From contig OX485809.1 of NCBI GenBank assembly GCA_950295325.1, positions 1,986,001-2,050,000 on the forward strand: DNA of 64,000 bases, written 5' to 3'. Of the stretch, positions 45,859 through 58,300 are shown one piece after another (positions within the stretch are counted from its first letter, which is position 1; each line of letters starts with the position of its first letter). The stretch is from Polytrichum commune (Eukaryota > Streptophyta > Polytrichopsida > Polytrichales > Polytrichaceae). The notes beneath the pieces were generated by a model. That model saw nothing but the letters and a program-made list of their open reading frames with translations, searched no databases and was not told the origin of the DNA. Position numbers and translations under genes: made by a program.

Positions 45859-48210
45859 GTCAACAATAAGAGCATGACCACCTATTATCATTATACCCCC
45901 CCCCCCCCAAATGGCACAGTGCCTAGTATAGCCCACAAGTTGGATGTATGTGTAAGGCCTAACTACCAGTATACCGTTGGTAGGGCTCAAATCGCCATCC
46001 CCAACCATAGTAGCTTGGGTATATTTGTAGCTCAACTTTCAACTCCTTTATAAGAGAATCAAATATCAACACTTCACAATCTTTGACTACATAGATTATT
46101 AGCTTCAATTGTTTCTATATAAAGCCATGTGTATTGTAAGATCGTGGGACACATAATTTTATGAAACTCATATAGAGTGAACATAACATTATTCATCGCA
46201 ATAAGCATGTTCCATTCCACAAATAAGAAAGTTACATATTAAAACCAACAAAGGGGAATTGTATTTAAAATTTAGGAGACCTATCCTATTCGAAAGCCGG
46301 TCTCCTAGCCCATCACTATTAGTAAGCTAACAATATTAGTAGGAAGACAACCTTGATGCAAACAGTTTGCCTACCAAAACTAATCATTAACTTATAATAG
46401 GAAACGGTAGAATACAAGTTGTTCACTAGTTGTCGAGGGTGGACATGTGGGACCGATAGTTGGGAAAAGATAGATGCTAGTGTAATTATACAAGCAAAAT
46501 AATTATGATTCAAGCTGAACCTACACATTGAACAATCATAATGACATTATCCAGGAATAAACTCTAACATATTCCCCAGACCCAACAATCAAGCTTATTC
46601 AGTTGGATATTGTTATGAAGGTGTGGGACATATAATGAGACTAACTCCCATCTAGAAAAAAAAAAAAAAAAAAAAACTATTAGTTATGCCCGGTATAAAA
46701 TTTCTAGTACAATAAATATGCTCATAAAAATTATTAGGCCCATTTTATACACGGCTTGGGGCTGCTCTAAGCACTAGCTTAATTCATGTGAAATTAAGTC
46801 CTCAATCCGGCTCATTTTTTTATCAACTTTATGCAGGCCCAACCTTGTCACATGTAAAGTGATGAGGCCTGACTTTTGGTTCTGATGTTCTTGAGGGGAA
46901 AGTGTGGTGAAGAGAATGAGCCTTTTATAAAACAATTAGAGGATGTTCATTATCCAATGGATGAGCCCAATCTAACTCATGTTGAGAGTTTGGGCCTTGG
47001 AAAAGCTCGTCTTGATTTCTTTGAGCCGGCCCGAAGGTTTGGCGCCACAATTGTGCCACCCAAGACACCACATGAATTGAGTAATTGTTCAGGCCCAACC
47101 CCAGCATTAAGCCCTAGGGCCGGAGTCGATGAAACTAAGCGATCCTATTGGACCAAACCTTTAGAGTTTGGGCGGCCCTCAATTAGGTCCCATATATAAA
47201 ATGGACCTTAAATGTTACCCAATTTAGTGTGAGTGTTTGGTGTAACTCACAACGTGCTCTAATGCCCCTTCCACATGACTTCACCAAATAACCATAGTCT
47301 TTCTTGGAAACCCACTAAAGCTCTCTCGGTTATAGCGGAGACACCCTTCTATCCCAATGCACCTACAAGGACTTGCTTTGAAGATTTTCAAGTAGGTTTT
47401 AGTTAAGTAGCTTTCACACATGATAATTGTTTTATCTATCAACCAATGAATGTTGGATAAATTTTGTCCCATCGCCAAATGCCTTACCACTCATCTATCT
47501 TACCATCGGTTTTTGTTAACAAAGCTCTTCGTGCCCTCATAGCTAAGATTAAAAAGCAACCAATCACAAGGGCTGGAGGCCACACTTCAAAAAATCTAAC
47601 ATTCTTGCCTCATCTCTAGGTATCGATGGGAGGGTCGGTGCTTGAGGCTTAAAACCCCCGCTTGTAAACCATGCCACGTCATTTGCCAACTAGGCTCGGG
47701 ACTAGATAGCATTGATGGTGTGAAGGCCGTGTTTTTAGAACTAACCTTTTAGGCTAAGCTAAAGTCAGGTGGGAAGGGGCAGTGGTGATTTTTCACAAAG
47801 GTCCCCAACATGTCCAAGGACATGTTCATAAAAAGAAACCTTTCCAGTGAACGGGTTCTTAGAAAATGAATTGTTTTTTGGACATGTCAAATTCACTTTG
47901 GACGGGTTCTAAAAATAACAATTTTTTTGATAAAATTTTCCAAACAATATAATTGGTACAAATATCAATTACATTATGTCATATATGACATGTGAATATA
48001 AGCATAATGCAATCAAACCACTAATACCCAATCAAAATATCCATCTTGAAGTGCTTGATACACCTGCATACATTAATTCATCAACCACAAAATCTAGAAG
48101 CTTTTTAACATAATGCCAAAGATTATAATTGAAGGTAAACTTAGCAATTGAATAAGAATTAGTATATATAAACATGTTCAAAATTTTAAAAATAAAGAGC
48201 TACTCACTCT
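45859..48210. other. Intergenic DNA, no gene supported
   Basis: Poly(C) at 45898-45908 and a 22-base poly(A) at 46657-46678. A 107-residue reading at 46876-47199 has ordinary composition but no motif, splice partner or recognisable relation, so I do not call it. The phrase GGACGGGTTCTAAAAATAAC recurs in variants near 47850, 47898 and 48783. Confidence 0.4.
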
Positions 48211-48400
48211 TCAAAGAAGTGGATGAATTCTCCTATGCTTCATGTTTCTCCAAACAAGCATCACTGCATTCCAATTGATGTTTTCAACTGGAATATTTGC
48301 ACATAAAATGCACATCAAAGCATCTAAAGTCTCTAACTTCAAACTAGCACGTAGATGACTTTTGATTAGGTTTTGTCTAGAAAAACCCCTCTTGTGTAGG
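48211..48400 (-). pseudogene. hAT transposase C-terminal fragment
   Basis: Read on the minus strand, about 62 codons are open, from KRGFSRQNLIKSHLRASLKL (48393 downward) through ETLDALMCILCANIPVEN and a WRNMKHRRI block to a stop at 48213-48211. The order RGFS-x-N-IK, LxxETLDALM and W-x-NMK-RR is typical of the C-terminal dimerisation region of hAT transposases of the zinc-finger/ZBED kind. Nothing upstream continues it, so it is a remnant. It shows that full hAT elements once lived in this genome and could have mobilised the 225-bp MITEs, though kinship of the two cannot be shown here. Confidence 0.65.
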
Positions 48401-48884
48401 GAATGCGGGTGGTGACGGACGGGCGATAACGGGTGATGGAAACACCTTGAAGATAGAGTGTGGGGAAAGAAATGGGAGATTGAAGGACAAGAAATAAAAA
48501 GAAATGATGGTGGCAGAGGAAATTAGAATGGGGTGTATTGGAAAGATGAGAATCGACAGCAAAAGACAGATAACTGACGGGCATTGAAGGCATAATTTGT
48601 GAAGATCCTATTGTTTCCAAGTGCAAACAGTCACAGGTCAACATCTTTTGGTTTTTTTTTTTTGGTTTTTTAAAATTTTTTTACCAACATTGTAAGAGAC
48701 TTATTTATACGTATTGCAAGATGAGCATTTCATTTCCAAACCAGTTTTGGGATGAGTTGTTTTTTCTTTAACCTTTCCATGGACGGGTTGGTTTAGAAAC
48801 TACCGGTTTTGGGACGGGTTGCAATTTTTTTTGGCTTTCAATTCAAGGTTTTTGGACGTGGAGGGGCAAAAACTTTGTGAAAAA

Positions 48885-49415
48885 TCAGCCCTGGGAAGGG
48901 GGCACAAGGCTCGAACTTCGCCCGGCCGGCCGGCTAGCTTTGGCCGGGCGGCCACAGGGTGGCACTGCCAAAAAGTCTGCACTGCTAAAACCATGTGGAC
49001 TCTCCGTTGTTACTGTCCGACGACTCGTTCGTGGGTCTCCGAGGGTGACGAATCCTGCGACTGAGTTGTGATTTTCAGTAAATTTGGCAAACATCCGATC
49101 ATATGCACTTGGAAGAAGGAGAGACCATCGTGCCCACAAGAAATGAACATCGATTGCCTGCCTGCGGGCCCAGCGAAGACGTATTCTACAAACCCTAGGC
49201 GCACTAGTTTGTGAGGCAGATTGTAGAGCCATTGCATTCCAGCAAGGGAATCCCGCGCGACCCAAAATTCTAATGCCTTCCACCACAACTGGAGGATTTC
49301 CTTCGAGCGGCAATGTGACAGAACCTAAATGCAAGCAAGGGGGAAGGATTTCTATTTTGCGGCTAGAACTTGCACAATGAGCTCCCCCGATTTCGCAAAA
49401 CCCTTGAAACCACAT
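48885..49415 (-). CDS. Unrecognised GC-richer ORF region upstream of the ENTH gene
   Basis: Two overlapping minus-strand readings are open: 49415-48885 (176 codons) and 49288-49010 (92 codons; KALEFWVARDSLAGMQWLY, then VEYVFAGPAG, then SCGHDGLSFFQVHMIGCL). The second has a more protein-like texture, and a frameshift between the two is possible. GC content is well above the surroundings (GCCCGGCCGGCCGG at 48919). I recognise no family. It could be a decayed host gene fragment or an F-box/repeat-protein piece; this is a guess. Confidence 0.25.
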   Translation of the reverse strand: MWFQGFCEIGGAHCASSSRKIEILPPCLHLGSVTLPLEGNPPVVVEGIRILGRAGFPCWNAMALQSASQTSAPRVCRIRLRWARRQAIDVHFLWARWSLLLPSAYDRMFAKFTENHNSVAGFVTLGDPRTSRRTVTTESPHGFSSADFLAVPPCGRPAKASRPAGRSSSLVPPSQG

Positions 49416-50210
49416 TGATCAATTGCAATTTCTTTGTGTATCATAGAGGTGTGCTCCGTTTTTGCCCTAGTGCCTTCGCCCTGGTGTTTCTGGCAGTTCA
49501 ATTGTGTTGTTTAATTCGAAACGTCCTACACATGGCTTTCAGAGTCTTATGATGAATTATGTCCAGTGCAGTAGTCTTATGGAATGTCTTCGCTCGATTA
49601 CCAGATTGAGCCCTACGACTTTAGAAATATCTCGTACTAGATCAGCTCATCTTTTTCCAAAGAAAATATATCGAACATTGGAAGGAAGAGTCTTCCCCAC
49701 GGTTGGCCACCATAAATCAAATACGTAATATTTGGAGTAACCCCGAATGAATCACCCGACATTGAAGAGGGGGCACACACTGTGGTCTTTTTTTTTCACG
49801 TTTTTCTATTTTCATCCTTCAGAAGAGGCATACTTTTGCACTTGAAGGGTGCTCACTTATGGGTTGGGGTTTTTTTGTAAACGTGAAATTAATGTGAAGT
49901 CTACTGTGCAAGGGAGGGTTTAGGGCATATGAGTTTTGACTTTATTTGTGCATCGTGGTCAAGGTTACGCATTAGAACCGGAGCTATAGGCGTCGCGGAC
50001 TGGAATTCGTAGTAAGGAAATTTGTGTAAGATGTAGTACTTTTCTTTAAGATTGAGATTTTCTTAGGATTAGGAAGACGGGGAATAGAGAAGATAGGTTT
50101 GTTGAAGAGTGAAGCATTAACATTGGTTTGTTGATGTGTGGTGGCAAATGTGGGGTACAGAGGCAATATCACCAACATTCATATTCCAGGTTGTTTTCTG
50201 AAGCCACGCC
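49416..50210 (+). promoter_or_regulatory. Upstream region of the ENTH gene
   Basis: No coding features. 49560-49720 has short readings without motif. The last 200 bases, with TTCCAG just before 50190, could hold a 5' UTR intron acceptor. No TATA box can be fixed. Confidence 0.35.
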
Positions 50211-53200
50211 ATGGAGTACCTGGAGAATATAGGAGAGAAAGTAGGTCTGAGGAATGTGGACCTGGATAACATCAAGAAGCAGGCCTCTTTCTTTCTCAGG
50301 GACAAGATCAAGTCCGCACGCCTATTTCTCACAGATGCCACGAACTCCCAATTGTAAGTCTTAATGGTGCTTAAATATGTATATGCTTAAATATATATGT
50401 GTGTGTGTGTGTGTGTATGTGGATGAACTGGAATAACATTGCTAAGCTCCATCTGCCACTTACCCCTTGCCCTAGGCAGTCAAATAATTATTCGAGCAAG
50501 GGCCGGGAACGAATAAACGCATTGTGACTCTCAGAAAATGACAGCTTCAGTCTTAGTGCCGTGGCATCTCCTTTGTTTAGAAAGGGTGAGGGAGCATGAG
50601 CTTTAGTAATGTTATGGAGAGCGGCTCATTGTTTTATTAGGGTCACACCAAACTATCATAAGCTTTGGATGTTCGTGCACATGTTGATGCAGAATGACAG
50701 AAGAGGCTACAAATGATGATGATTGGGGGCCCTCCACAAAAACTATGGCTGCCATTGCTGATGCATGCTTTAGGACAGATGAGTATCCTCGAATCATGCA
50801 GGTTCTACATGTGAGGTCAGTTTAGCATTTCAAGTGCACTTTCCATACTCAGACATACTCATGAATGAATTCTATTCATCTGTAAGACTTGTTTTGTGCG
50901 CATGTCCTTTTGGAAAAGTTGGAATAATCTACATCCGACCAGGGCTACCTAAATTTCTGATAAGAGCTACTGGGTTGGCTTATTTGTGGCTGTACAGATT
51001 GGGATTGATAGGAAAGAAGCACTGGAAGCAGTTTCTGAAAACACTCACCATTGTAGAGTTTCTGCTGTTTCATGGCCCTGAACAGACTCTCATGGAGTTC
51101 GGTTCCGACAGAGATGTTATTGAGGATCTCACTCGCTTCAATTATGTTGATGAACGGGGGTACGATGCTTGAAAGTTAATTTGTCTTGTTTCCAGACTTA
51201 TATATAGTTGTGTCTACTTACACTAATAATGTTGTCGTAGCAGGCTTGTGATAAAAATATTTCTCATTTGGATTGTACTTCATCATGTGTTTAAAGAGTG
51301 GTCAATTCATTTGGTGTTTGTGCCCATTGAGGTCTCAATGAGTTTGTTGGGAACCTTCAGATGTCCAACTTAACCAGACTTGTACGCGAAAAGACCTCCA
51401 AGCTTCATGTAGCAGTTTCATACCCCTGACTTAAGACCATGTTTTGTAGGGTTGATAGGGGAATAGTTGTGAGGAAAAAAGCGAAGCAAGTTCTGAAGCT
51501 GCTGACAGAGGATGCTTACCTGAAGGACGAACGAGACAAAGCTAAAAAACTTACAAAGACCATTCTTGGACAAGGTAGTTCTCAATCAAGCAGTGGTCAA
51601 ACTAGTTCCTCACGTTATGGGGGATTTGGTAATACAGATATGTTGTCTTCAGGGAGGAAAGGCCGTGAATTTGATACAGAGTCTGAAGAGTTTCACATAG
51701 ACAAGAAGTTCACAGCTTTTGAAGAAAGGATTCTGTCAGAGAAGCGAGGGAATAGACCAGAGAAAAAAATGAATGCACATGCGGACAGCACAAATAGTGA
51801 TGGTTGGAGAGCATTTGAGGATGATGCTACACCAGTTCCATCTACAGCAAACGTCGATGAGACTAGTTGGGCGAATTTTTCTGTAAGGCTTCTTGATCTT
51901 GTCCTGGCTGGAAGGGGTGGAACTTTGAGGATTCTTGTTTGGGATTTATTCACTCACATCTCATCCTCACCACCTCAGTCTAATTCTTGTTTTCTTTTTT
52001 TGTATGATCTCCTGATCTCAAATATCTGTTGATATACTTGCTGGTGTGATACCTAGGCATTCTTCTCCAGTTCTTGTGACATTTCGCACTTTCCAATTCT
52101 GAGTGCATGGACCATGATATAAATGAGAGCTGTTTATTTCAATTTGGATTGAAAATCTATGGATGGGGCTTTCTTTTTTGCAGAATTCGGGCTCAGATTC
52201 TATCCCCAAGCTCAATGACTCAGCTTCTGGAAAGGACATTGAGATTGAATACGATACGCCATTGCAGCCTTCTCGGGTTTGGGTCTTTCCTTTCACATCT
52301 CATCCTCACTACCTCTTGGATCTTAAATATATGTTCTAACATTCTATACTTGCTGGTGTGATCATTAGCATTCTTCTCCAGGTGTTGCAACATTTGCCCC
52401 TTTCCAATTTGGAGTGCATGGAACCATAATAAATGAGAAACGTATTCTATAACTTGATTTGATAATCTCATCAATGGATGGGGGCTTTCTTTTTTGCAGA
52501 TTTCGAGCTCAGGTCTAATTCCCAAGCTCAATGGCTCATCTTCTGGAAAGGGTATTGGGGTTAAGACACCAAGTAAAACTAAGAATCAGGGGAGTACCTT
52601 TGTGCCAGTGACCTCTGTGGGCAACAACTTCAAGCTACCTCCTCCCCCACCACCACCGGGTGGCTCGAAGACCGTCAGTAATATTAAGCCATCAAAGATT
52701 CCACAATCAATGCAACCAGTTCCTGATTTGCTTGACATGTTTGATAGTACACCAATTGGCTCCTCTAATGTCCTCGAATCAGATCAAGGAGCTATGGATC
52801 AATTTCTGGATATTGAAAGCAGTACTACAACCGGCTCAACCCCTGTGGTTTGGTCTGTGGATGACCACTCATCACCTCAAAAGGTTCAAGCTAGCAACCC
52901 AGATATTTTTGCAGCTTTTCGTCGTGAATCGCCTCTAAGTTATGCATCAGCTTCTAACGATTCTGCATCGAAGAATTTAATGCCAGATTTTTTCAATTCA
53001 GGAATTGCAACTGCCAGTTTTGGTGTAGTGGGAGAGCAGATACCTCACAACTCTCCTGATATTTCCACTAATTTTGTGGCCTTTGAAGATCAGGTTCCTT
53101 CAAGCAAGCAAACAGATATTCCCACAGGATTATCAGAATTAGTCCCAGATTTCTTTGATGGGAGTGCTCCAGACTTTGCAGCCTTTAGTACTCCTGATGT

Positions 53201-53258
53201 ACACAGTAAGGAGTCAGTTGCCAAGCCATCTGATGGCTTTTTTAACCTTCTAGACTAA
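50211..53258 (+). CDS. ENTH-domain clathrin adaptor, epsin-like
   Basis: Six exons: 50211-50353, 50693-50815, 50998-51159, 51450-51882, 52184-52276 and 52500-53258. The spliced CDS is 1,713 nt (570 residues). The N-terminal ENTH superhelix (about residues 1-170) has the plant pattern ASFFLRDKIKSARLFLTDAT, LMTEEATNDDDWGPSTKTMA, HWKQFLKTLTIVEFLLFHGPE and VVRKKAKQVLKLLTEDAYLKDER. This family binds phosphoinositides and helps build clathrin-coated vesicles at the trans-Golgi network or plasma membrane. The rest is low-complexity and Ser-rich, with a poly-proline run (residues 365-371), DLLDMFDS (394-401) and a terminal FFNLLD, which resemble clathrin-box and adaptor-binding peptides. Exon 5 (NSGSDSIPKLNDSASGKD) is a duplicate of the start of exon 6 (ISSSGLIPKLNGSSSGKG). 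No frame error. Confidence 0.92.
50393..50418. repeat. (TG)n microsatellite in ENTH intron 1
   Basis: A short TATGTGTGTG run about 45 bp past the first donor. Confidence 0.9.
51955..52560 (+). repeat. Tandem duplication of an intron-plus-exon unit in the ENTH gene
   Basis: Unit 1 (about 51955-52276) and unit 2 (about 52294-52560) share CACATCTCATCCTCAC, ATACTTGCTGGTGTGAT, CATTCTTCTCCAG, TTTCCAATT, GAGTGCATGGA, ATGGATGGGG(C)TTTCTTTTTTGCAG and then exon sequence CCCAAGCTCAATG..TC(T)TCTGGAAAGG. Offset is about 315-340 bp. Both exon copies are in frame and both keep splice sites. Confidence 0.92.
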
Positions 53259-55150
53259 CCAATCAAGTAGATGATACCTAGTCCCTTCAATGGACTATTG
53301 GATTACATCGGCCAATATTGATTTGAGAAATAAAAAGGTGGATCATTAGTTAGACTTTGTATTATCCTTTCTTCTCAACTTAAGATGCATATTGGACAAT
53401 ATAATTTTCCTGCTCTATTGTGTAAACTTTCTTTGTAAGCCTTCAAAGGTCCAAGGGTGTTGATAGGTCATCTGTACTGTTGACATTCCAATGTGGACAT
53501 AGGTAAATGAATAATGTGATCTGGAACAGGCCTTGTGTCGTTTGCCCCTTGATTTATTATAACTAATTGTATGAGGGCCCACATGCGTACGATGGTAATG
53601 AAATAGCATTCTGTTGAGAGCTGGTTGTGTATGTCTTTCCACTACACTTGAAGGCCTGTGACCATACAAAATCCAATTTCAATTGTCTATGGCACAGCCT
53701 TCATGAATTTCAAGGGTTTCTATAATTTCATGGTCATGGCCTTTGGTCATAGTGTAAAGCAGCCCTCAGAACAGTTGCAAGCTCCTTTAACCACCAATCT
53801 GCTCCCCTGTATTCCCTTGCAGGATTTGAATAAATTTTTTGTAAGAAAGCAGAACCCAAACCTTCAAGTATTCGAACAGGACTCAAGCCCTTGAGATCTT
53901 GAGGTGATCGAGTAGACCCTGGAGGAGCAACTAGGGAGTCCACACCCTTTGTGAGTTCTTAGCCTCTGTTTGCCTGTTGGCTCCGCCCATCACAATGCCA
54001 TGTGTTTGCTTATGATGTTTCAGCACCGTAGATGTCTCTTCATTCTGACAAAAATGCATGATTGATGCTATGGTTGGTGCTATGAGAAACTATTGGCTGT
54101 GTTGGGTTAGCATGTTTTTAGGACTCCCAACATTACTCTGCAGTGGCTGAGCTCTTTGTAGGCCCTGGAATCTGGGCCACTTATGCTTGGATTGTGGGAT
54201 GTAAATGCTGCTAATGGCTGCTATACAGCTTGACAGTTCAATGGTGGCCACCCCGACAACTGGTTGCTTGAGGTGGATAATAGGTGTTGCCATAACTTCA
54301 CAATCTGGTGCTGCTGGTTTCATACATGTTTAGGGCTAGTTTAGACTATGGTGAAGAAGTGCACTGGTCGGTCAAGAATTTCTACCCAAGACAAGTTTAT
54401 TTGAGGCAACGGTTGGTATGGCATACAAGATGGAAAAAACAATGAAAAAAAATGCCTCAAGTTGGAGTTATGTGGAGGCTAAGTTCCTTGTTTGAGGGTT
54501 TGAGGTTGTCCAAGGAACTTGACCTAGAAACTTGACCTCCAGTGAACTCACCTTGCAAAAGTGTTGTCATGTTGGTAGTCATGTCATTCTTCCATCCATG
54601 CTTGAAGTTCTTCTCCGGAGAAGTCTTGGCCGTAGTGTAAACCCTACCCGGTGAAGAACCCATCATACTGCTAATCATATTGCTCCACTCCTTTAAAATT
54701 CTTCACTAGTGCACTTTTTCAATGTAGTCTAAACTGACCCTCTGCTCAGCAAAACTTGGAGAATATGCCTTGTGTGGGCTGGCCTGTGATGAGAGTTAGT
54801 TGTTTTATTTTATTTCAATCAAGACTTGCATTAATGAAAATAGGTGTTGTGCAACGTAGCTGACTAATGTTATGAAGACACTAGAAGCAACCCAAATCAT
54901 ACCAATTTAAAAATAATTGACAAGATTTTACTCTATAATTGAGAGGGACATTTCTCTTCTTCAGAATTTCCCCCTTTTCAGGTGAAGGCATTATGGATGG
55001 CTTGGAATTTCGCTATGCAACGTAAACGTCCCTCGGATTTTAAGTAAAGGAACGCTCTTTGTGTTGGCCTTCCCTAATATGTTGGGCCTTGCCCTTGGAA
55101 CGGCCCCTTTATTTTTAGAAATCCCTCCCCTCAGGGCCATCCCCAATGCA
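53259..55150. other. ENTH 3' flank and intergenic DNA
   Basis: A poly(A)-like AATAAAAAGG lies at 53328. 53690-53760 (TTTCATGGTCATGGCC..TAGTGTAAAGCAGCCC) is part of a dispersed repeat also seen near 16965 and 30437. Several short antisense readings lack features. Nothing else is recognised. Confidence 0.4.
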
Positions 55151-55303
55151 GCGGTGCCACGTGTCGTGCCCTAGTCCAAACAAGTGGTGTACATTAAAAG
55201 AATTCCGCAAATCTACGACAACAGTAGATCCCAGACTTATTGTGCATATGCTCTTGGCGTTCTGCCAGCCAGCAACTAGAACCGAGGAAGAGCTCAAGGA
55301 GCC
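55151..55303 (+). promoter_or_regulatory. G-box/ABRE-like element upstream of the DUF1499 gene
   Basis: GTGCCACGTGTCGTGCC at about 55153-55169 contains the palindrome CACGTG with a following TC (ACGTGTC), the classical binding core for bZIP and bHLH factors in light- or ABA-regulated plant genes. It stands about 145 bp before the start codon. That a plastid-protein gene would use it is reasonable; actual use is inference. Confidence 0.55.
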
Positions 55304-58300
55304 ATGGCGATGGCGATGTCGCAGATCATCTGCACAAGGCCTGCCAGCATTCTGCGCTCCACCGCAGCTCCATATCCCGAAACTAACTCGACGACAAAAA
55401 TTGAAACCGAATCAATAGCCAAAGCAGGAGGGCCCCTTGAGGATGCATCCATCTTACCAGTCGTGCGAGTCTGCTCACCTCCCTTCGCAGCGAGTGGGAA
55501 GAATTGGACTCGAGTTAGGGTTCGAGGAGGTAAAGCGGAGTTTGAGAGAGCGTGGGAGAATGTAGCAGCTGCGTGCGTAGTTGGCGTGAGCCTGGTGTTT
55601 GTGGGAAATGTGGCCACCGCTGATGCGGTGGATATGGCGGCAGGGAGATTTGTGACTTTCCCGTGGGAGCAGGCGAAGGCGCTGACACAAGAGGAGCCGC
55701 AGAGAGGTACATGCGCGACGTGCATTGGCGTCGTGGATGACACCCTCGGCGCTTGCAGTGCTACCACGAATTGCGTCTCGTCCTTCGATGACAGGTCTTC
55801 ATGCCTGTAGATTGTTCACTTTCCTAACGTCTTCTTTTAAAAAATGCTTGTTTCCATAAGGCTTCGATCTGGTTTTTGTGTCGGCGGTGTGGGCTGCTCT
55901 TACTTTCACCGAGCATAGTAGGGTTCTGGACATGCCCTGAACCCTGGAAATAAACTTTAGAATTGCTAGGTTTCGATCTAATTCACAATGTACAGAGACA
56001 AGGGTAAACATCCCTTATTCGGTTACTTTTTTTATTGGGACACCTACATTTGAGTGGTATGTGGTTTGGTGTGGCTCCAAGAATGGATACCAAAAACACA
56101 TGTGTTTGAGAGATTGTACTGAGTGCTCAAAATGGGATTCCTATTCTAGGCTCCATTTGTAGATAATCAACATAAATGAGGGGAGCCTATTTGATCATTC
56201 AATGAGTAGGAGAAACTTCACTTTGAAAGGATAAGATATTTGTATGAGCTCCACAAATATGAGAAAAGTGGCTAACCATTTCATACTAATCGCATATTTC
56301 ATATCATAGGATAAGTGGGCTAGTCGAATAAAGTAACCATTTAAGACCCATCTACCTTAGTTTGGGCAGTGCCCGTTGCAATGTGCATACAAATTAACAA
56401 CCCCTCCTTTTGGAGCTTTGGAACGATGACTGTGTCAACGCCCATGCGCCCTCCTCCTTGTTCCAAATTTCCAAAATGTATAGTAGGCAGTTTGGGCCTG
56501 TGCCTTGAGGCTGGTCCATTGCATCCGTGCATATCGATTAATGTTACGGGCCATTCCTGCACCATCCGCACAGAATGCCTCCATTGACGGCCAACCGTTT
56601 TGAAATTTTAGAACGGTGACTGCGTCGATGTATAGTCGCCCTCTCAGTTTCAAAGTGTGTAGTAAATAGAAGCCAGAGTATGGATGCCAAAAACCAGATG
56701 GAAGTCTGTGGAAGCTAGTATTAGAGATTAGAAACTTGATCCTATTAACTTAGACTTCCATCTAGTATTTGTTTTGGTGATATGGGCTACTTTTACTTCC
56801 ACTGAGCATAATGTGGTGTTGGACATGGTCTGAACCCTGGACAGAATCTTCAGTATTGCTTGTTTTCGATGTCATTCACCATGTACAAGATAGTAGCCGT
56901 ATTATGGACGCCAAACCCAGATAGAAGTCTATGTTTCTTCTCTCTACTGCTCGCTTCCATGGACTTCTATCTGGTTTTTGTGTCGGTGATATGGTTTTCT
57001 CTTACTTTCACCGAGCATAATTTGGTTCTGGACATGGCCTGAACCTATGACAGAAACTTTTGAAAAATGCACGGTTTCGATCTCGTTCACAATGTACAGA
57101 CATAGTAGCCATAGTATGGACGCCATATCCAGATGGAAGTCTATGTTACTAGAAACCGGTTCCAGACAGAAGAGGTTGGGAGCGTGGAGTATAGGTCTCA
57201 AATGCCCTGTTGTAAGACAAGCATGGCAAATAAAATGAGTAAGCACAGGAATCGTGTCAAAAGAACACTTCTAATTTCATGCTAGTCTGAAGTTCTGGGT
57301 TGGATTGGCTGACGTTGTCCATGTGTTATTCTGGCAGGCCAAAGTTCTTTGTTGCACCTTGGGAGTTTCCTGGTAAACTGGAGACTGCTGTTAGTAATCT
57401 AAAAGGAGAGTTGTTGCGTTCAGGAGCAACAATCAAAGACCAAGGTGAGAGGTATGTAGAACGCCTCCTTTAAGTATGTTGGAGGGCGTTCAAGTAATAG
57501 TGCATTCTTCGCATCAGATCGAATTCTAAGGGTAACCTGTATACTGATTTCTATCTAGAGAGGAATTGACCTAGTTTCTGTTCCTACTAAAGAAGTTGAT
57601 TCCTTCCTGTGATTCAAAGTGTAAGGGCTCAAGATCGGTGTTGAGGTGCAGGTACATATATGCTGTTTATAAAGGAGAAGATGGTATTTATGATGATGTG
57701 GAATTTCTGTTTAGTGAGCCTGCGCTTGATGCTACTGTAAATGTAAGGGCTGCCTCACGTGCAGTTGATTTTAAAGACAGTGGTAGAAATCGCAAGAGAC
57801 TGGAGGCCCTCCGAATGTCACTTGACTGGGAACAGGTTTGTATTGTCCATTGAATGCTTTTTATCTACATTGATATGTGCAATTAGGTTGCCTCACAGTA
57901 GTATATCCACATTGCACAGTATCTTGAATATTCACCACCACAATACAACATACATAAACAATGTTTTTTTCCGGGGTTTCTTTATGGATGAATACACAAG
58001 GTTGTAATTTTTTGTAATCTGATTTTGACCCAAAATAATTTGCATGGGTAAGGAGGCCACCTATTCACGAAGGCAACCTAATTGCACATGTCAGTGTAGA
58101 ATTTTGAGCATCAGATCAAACTTGTACGATTGCTCACTTCAATATTCTGGAGGAATATCACGGCAATAGGTACTCATGGAGACATGTGTATTTACTGATT
58201 GCAGGTGCCAATCTTGAGGAACAGGCAGCGGCGGCTATTTTTCATTGAGTCCCCATGGGACACCTTCGGCCCAGAGCCGCCCCCCACCTTCAATTACAAT

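Noticed and set aside
46657-46678. Poly(A) run as the tail of a processed pseudogene or LINE/SINE
   Set aside because: No recognisable coding or SINE body precedes it and no flanking duplication was found.
46876-47199. 107-codon reading
   Set aside because: No motif, no splice partner and no composition shift; length is within chance for this DNA.
52494-52499. Start of an independent gene at the large open frame before 53258
   Set aside because: The frame begins inside a TTTTTTGCAG acceptor and joins in phase with the upstream ENTH exons.
55294-55767. 157-codon minus-strand reading
   Set aside because: It is the complement of DUF1499 exon 1, which joins in frame to three further exons with the DUF1499 domain.
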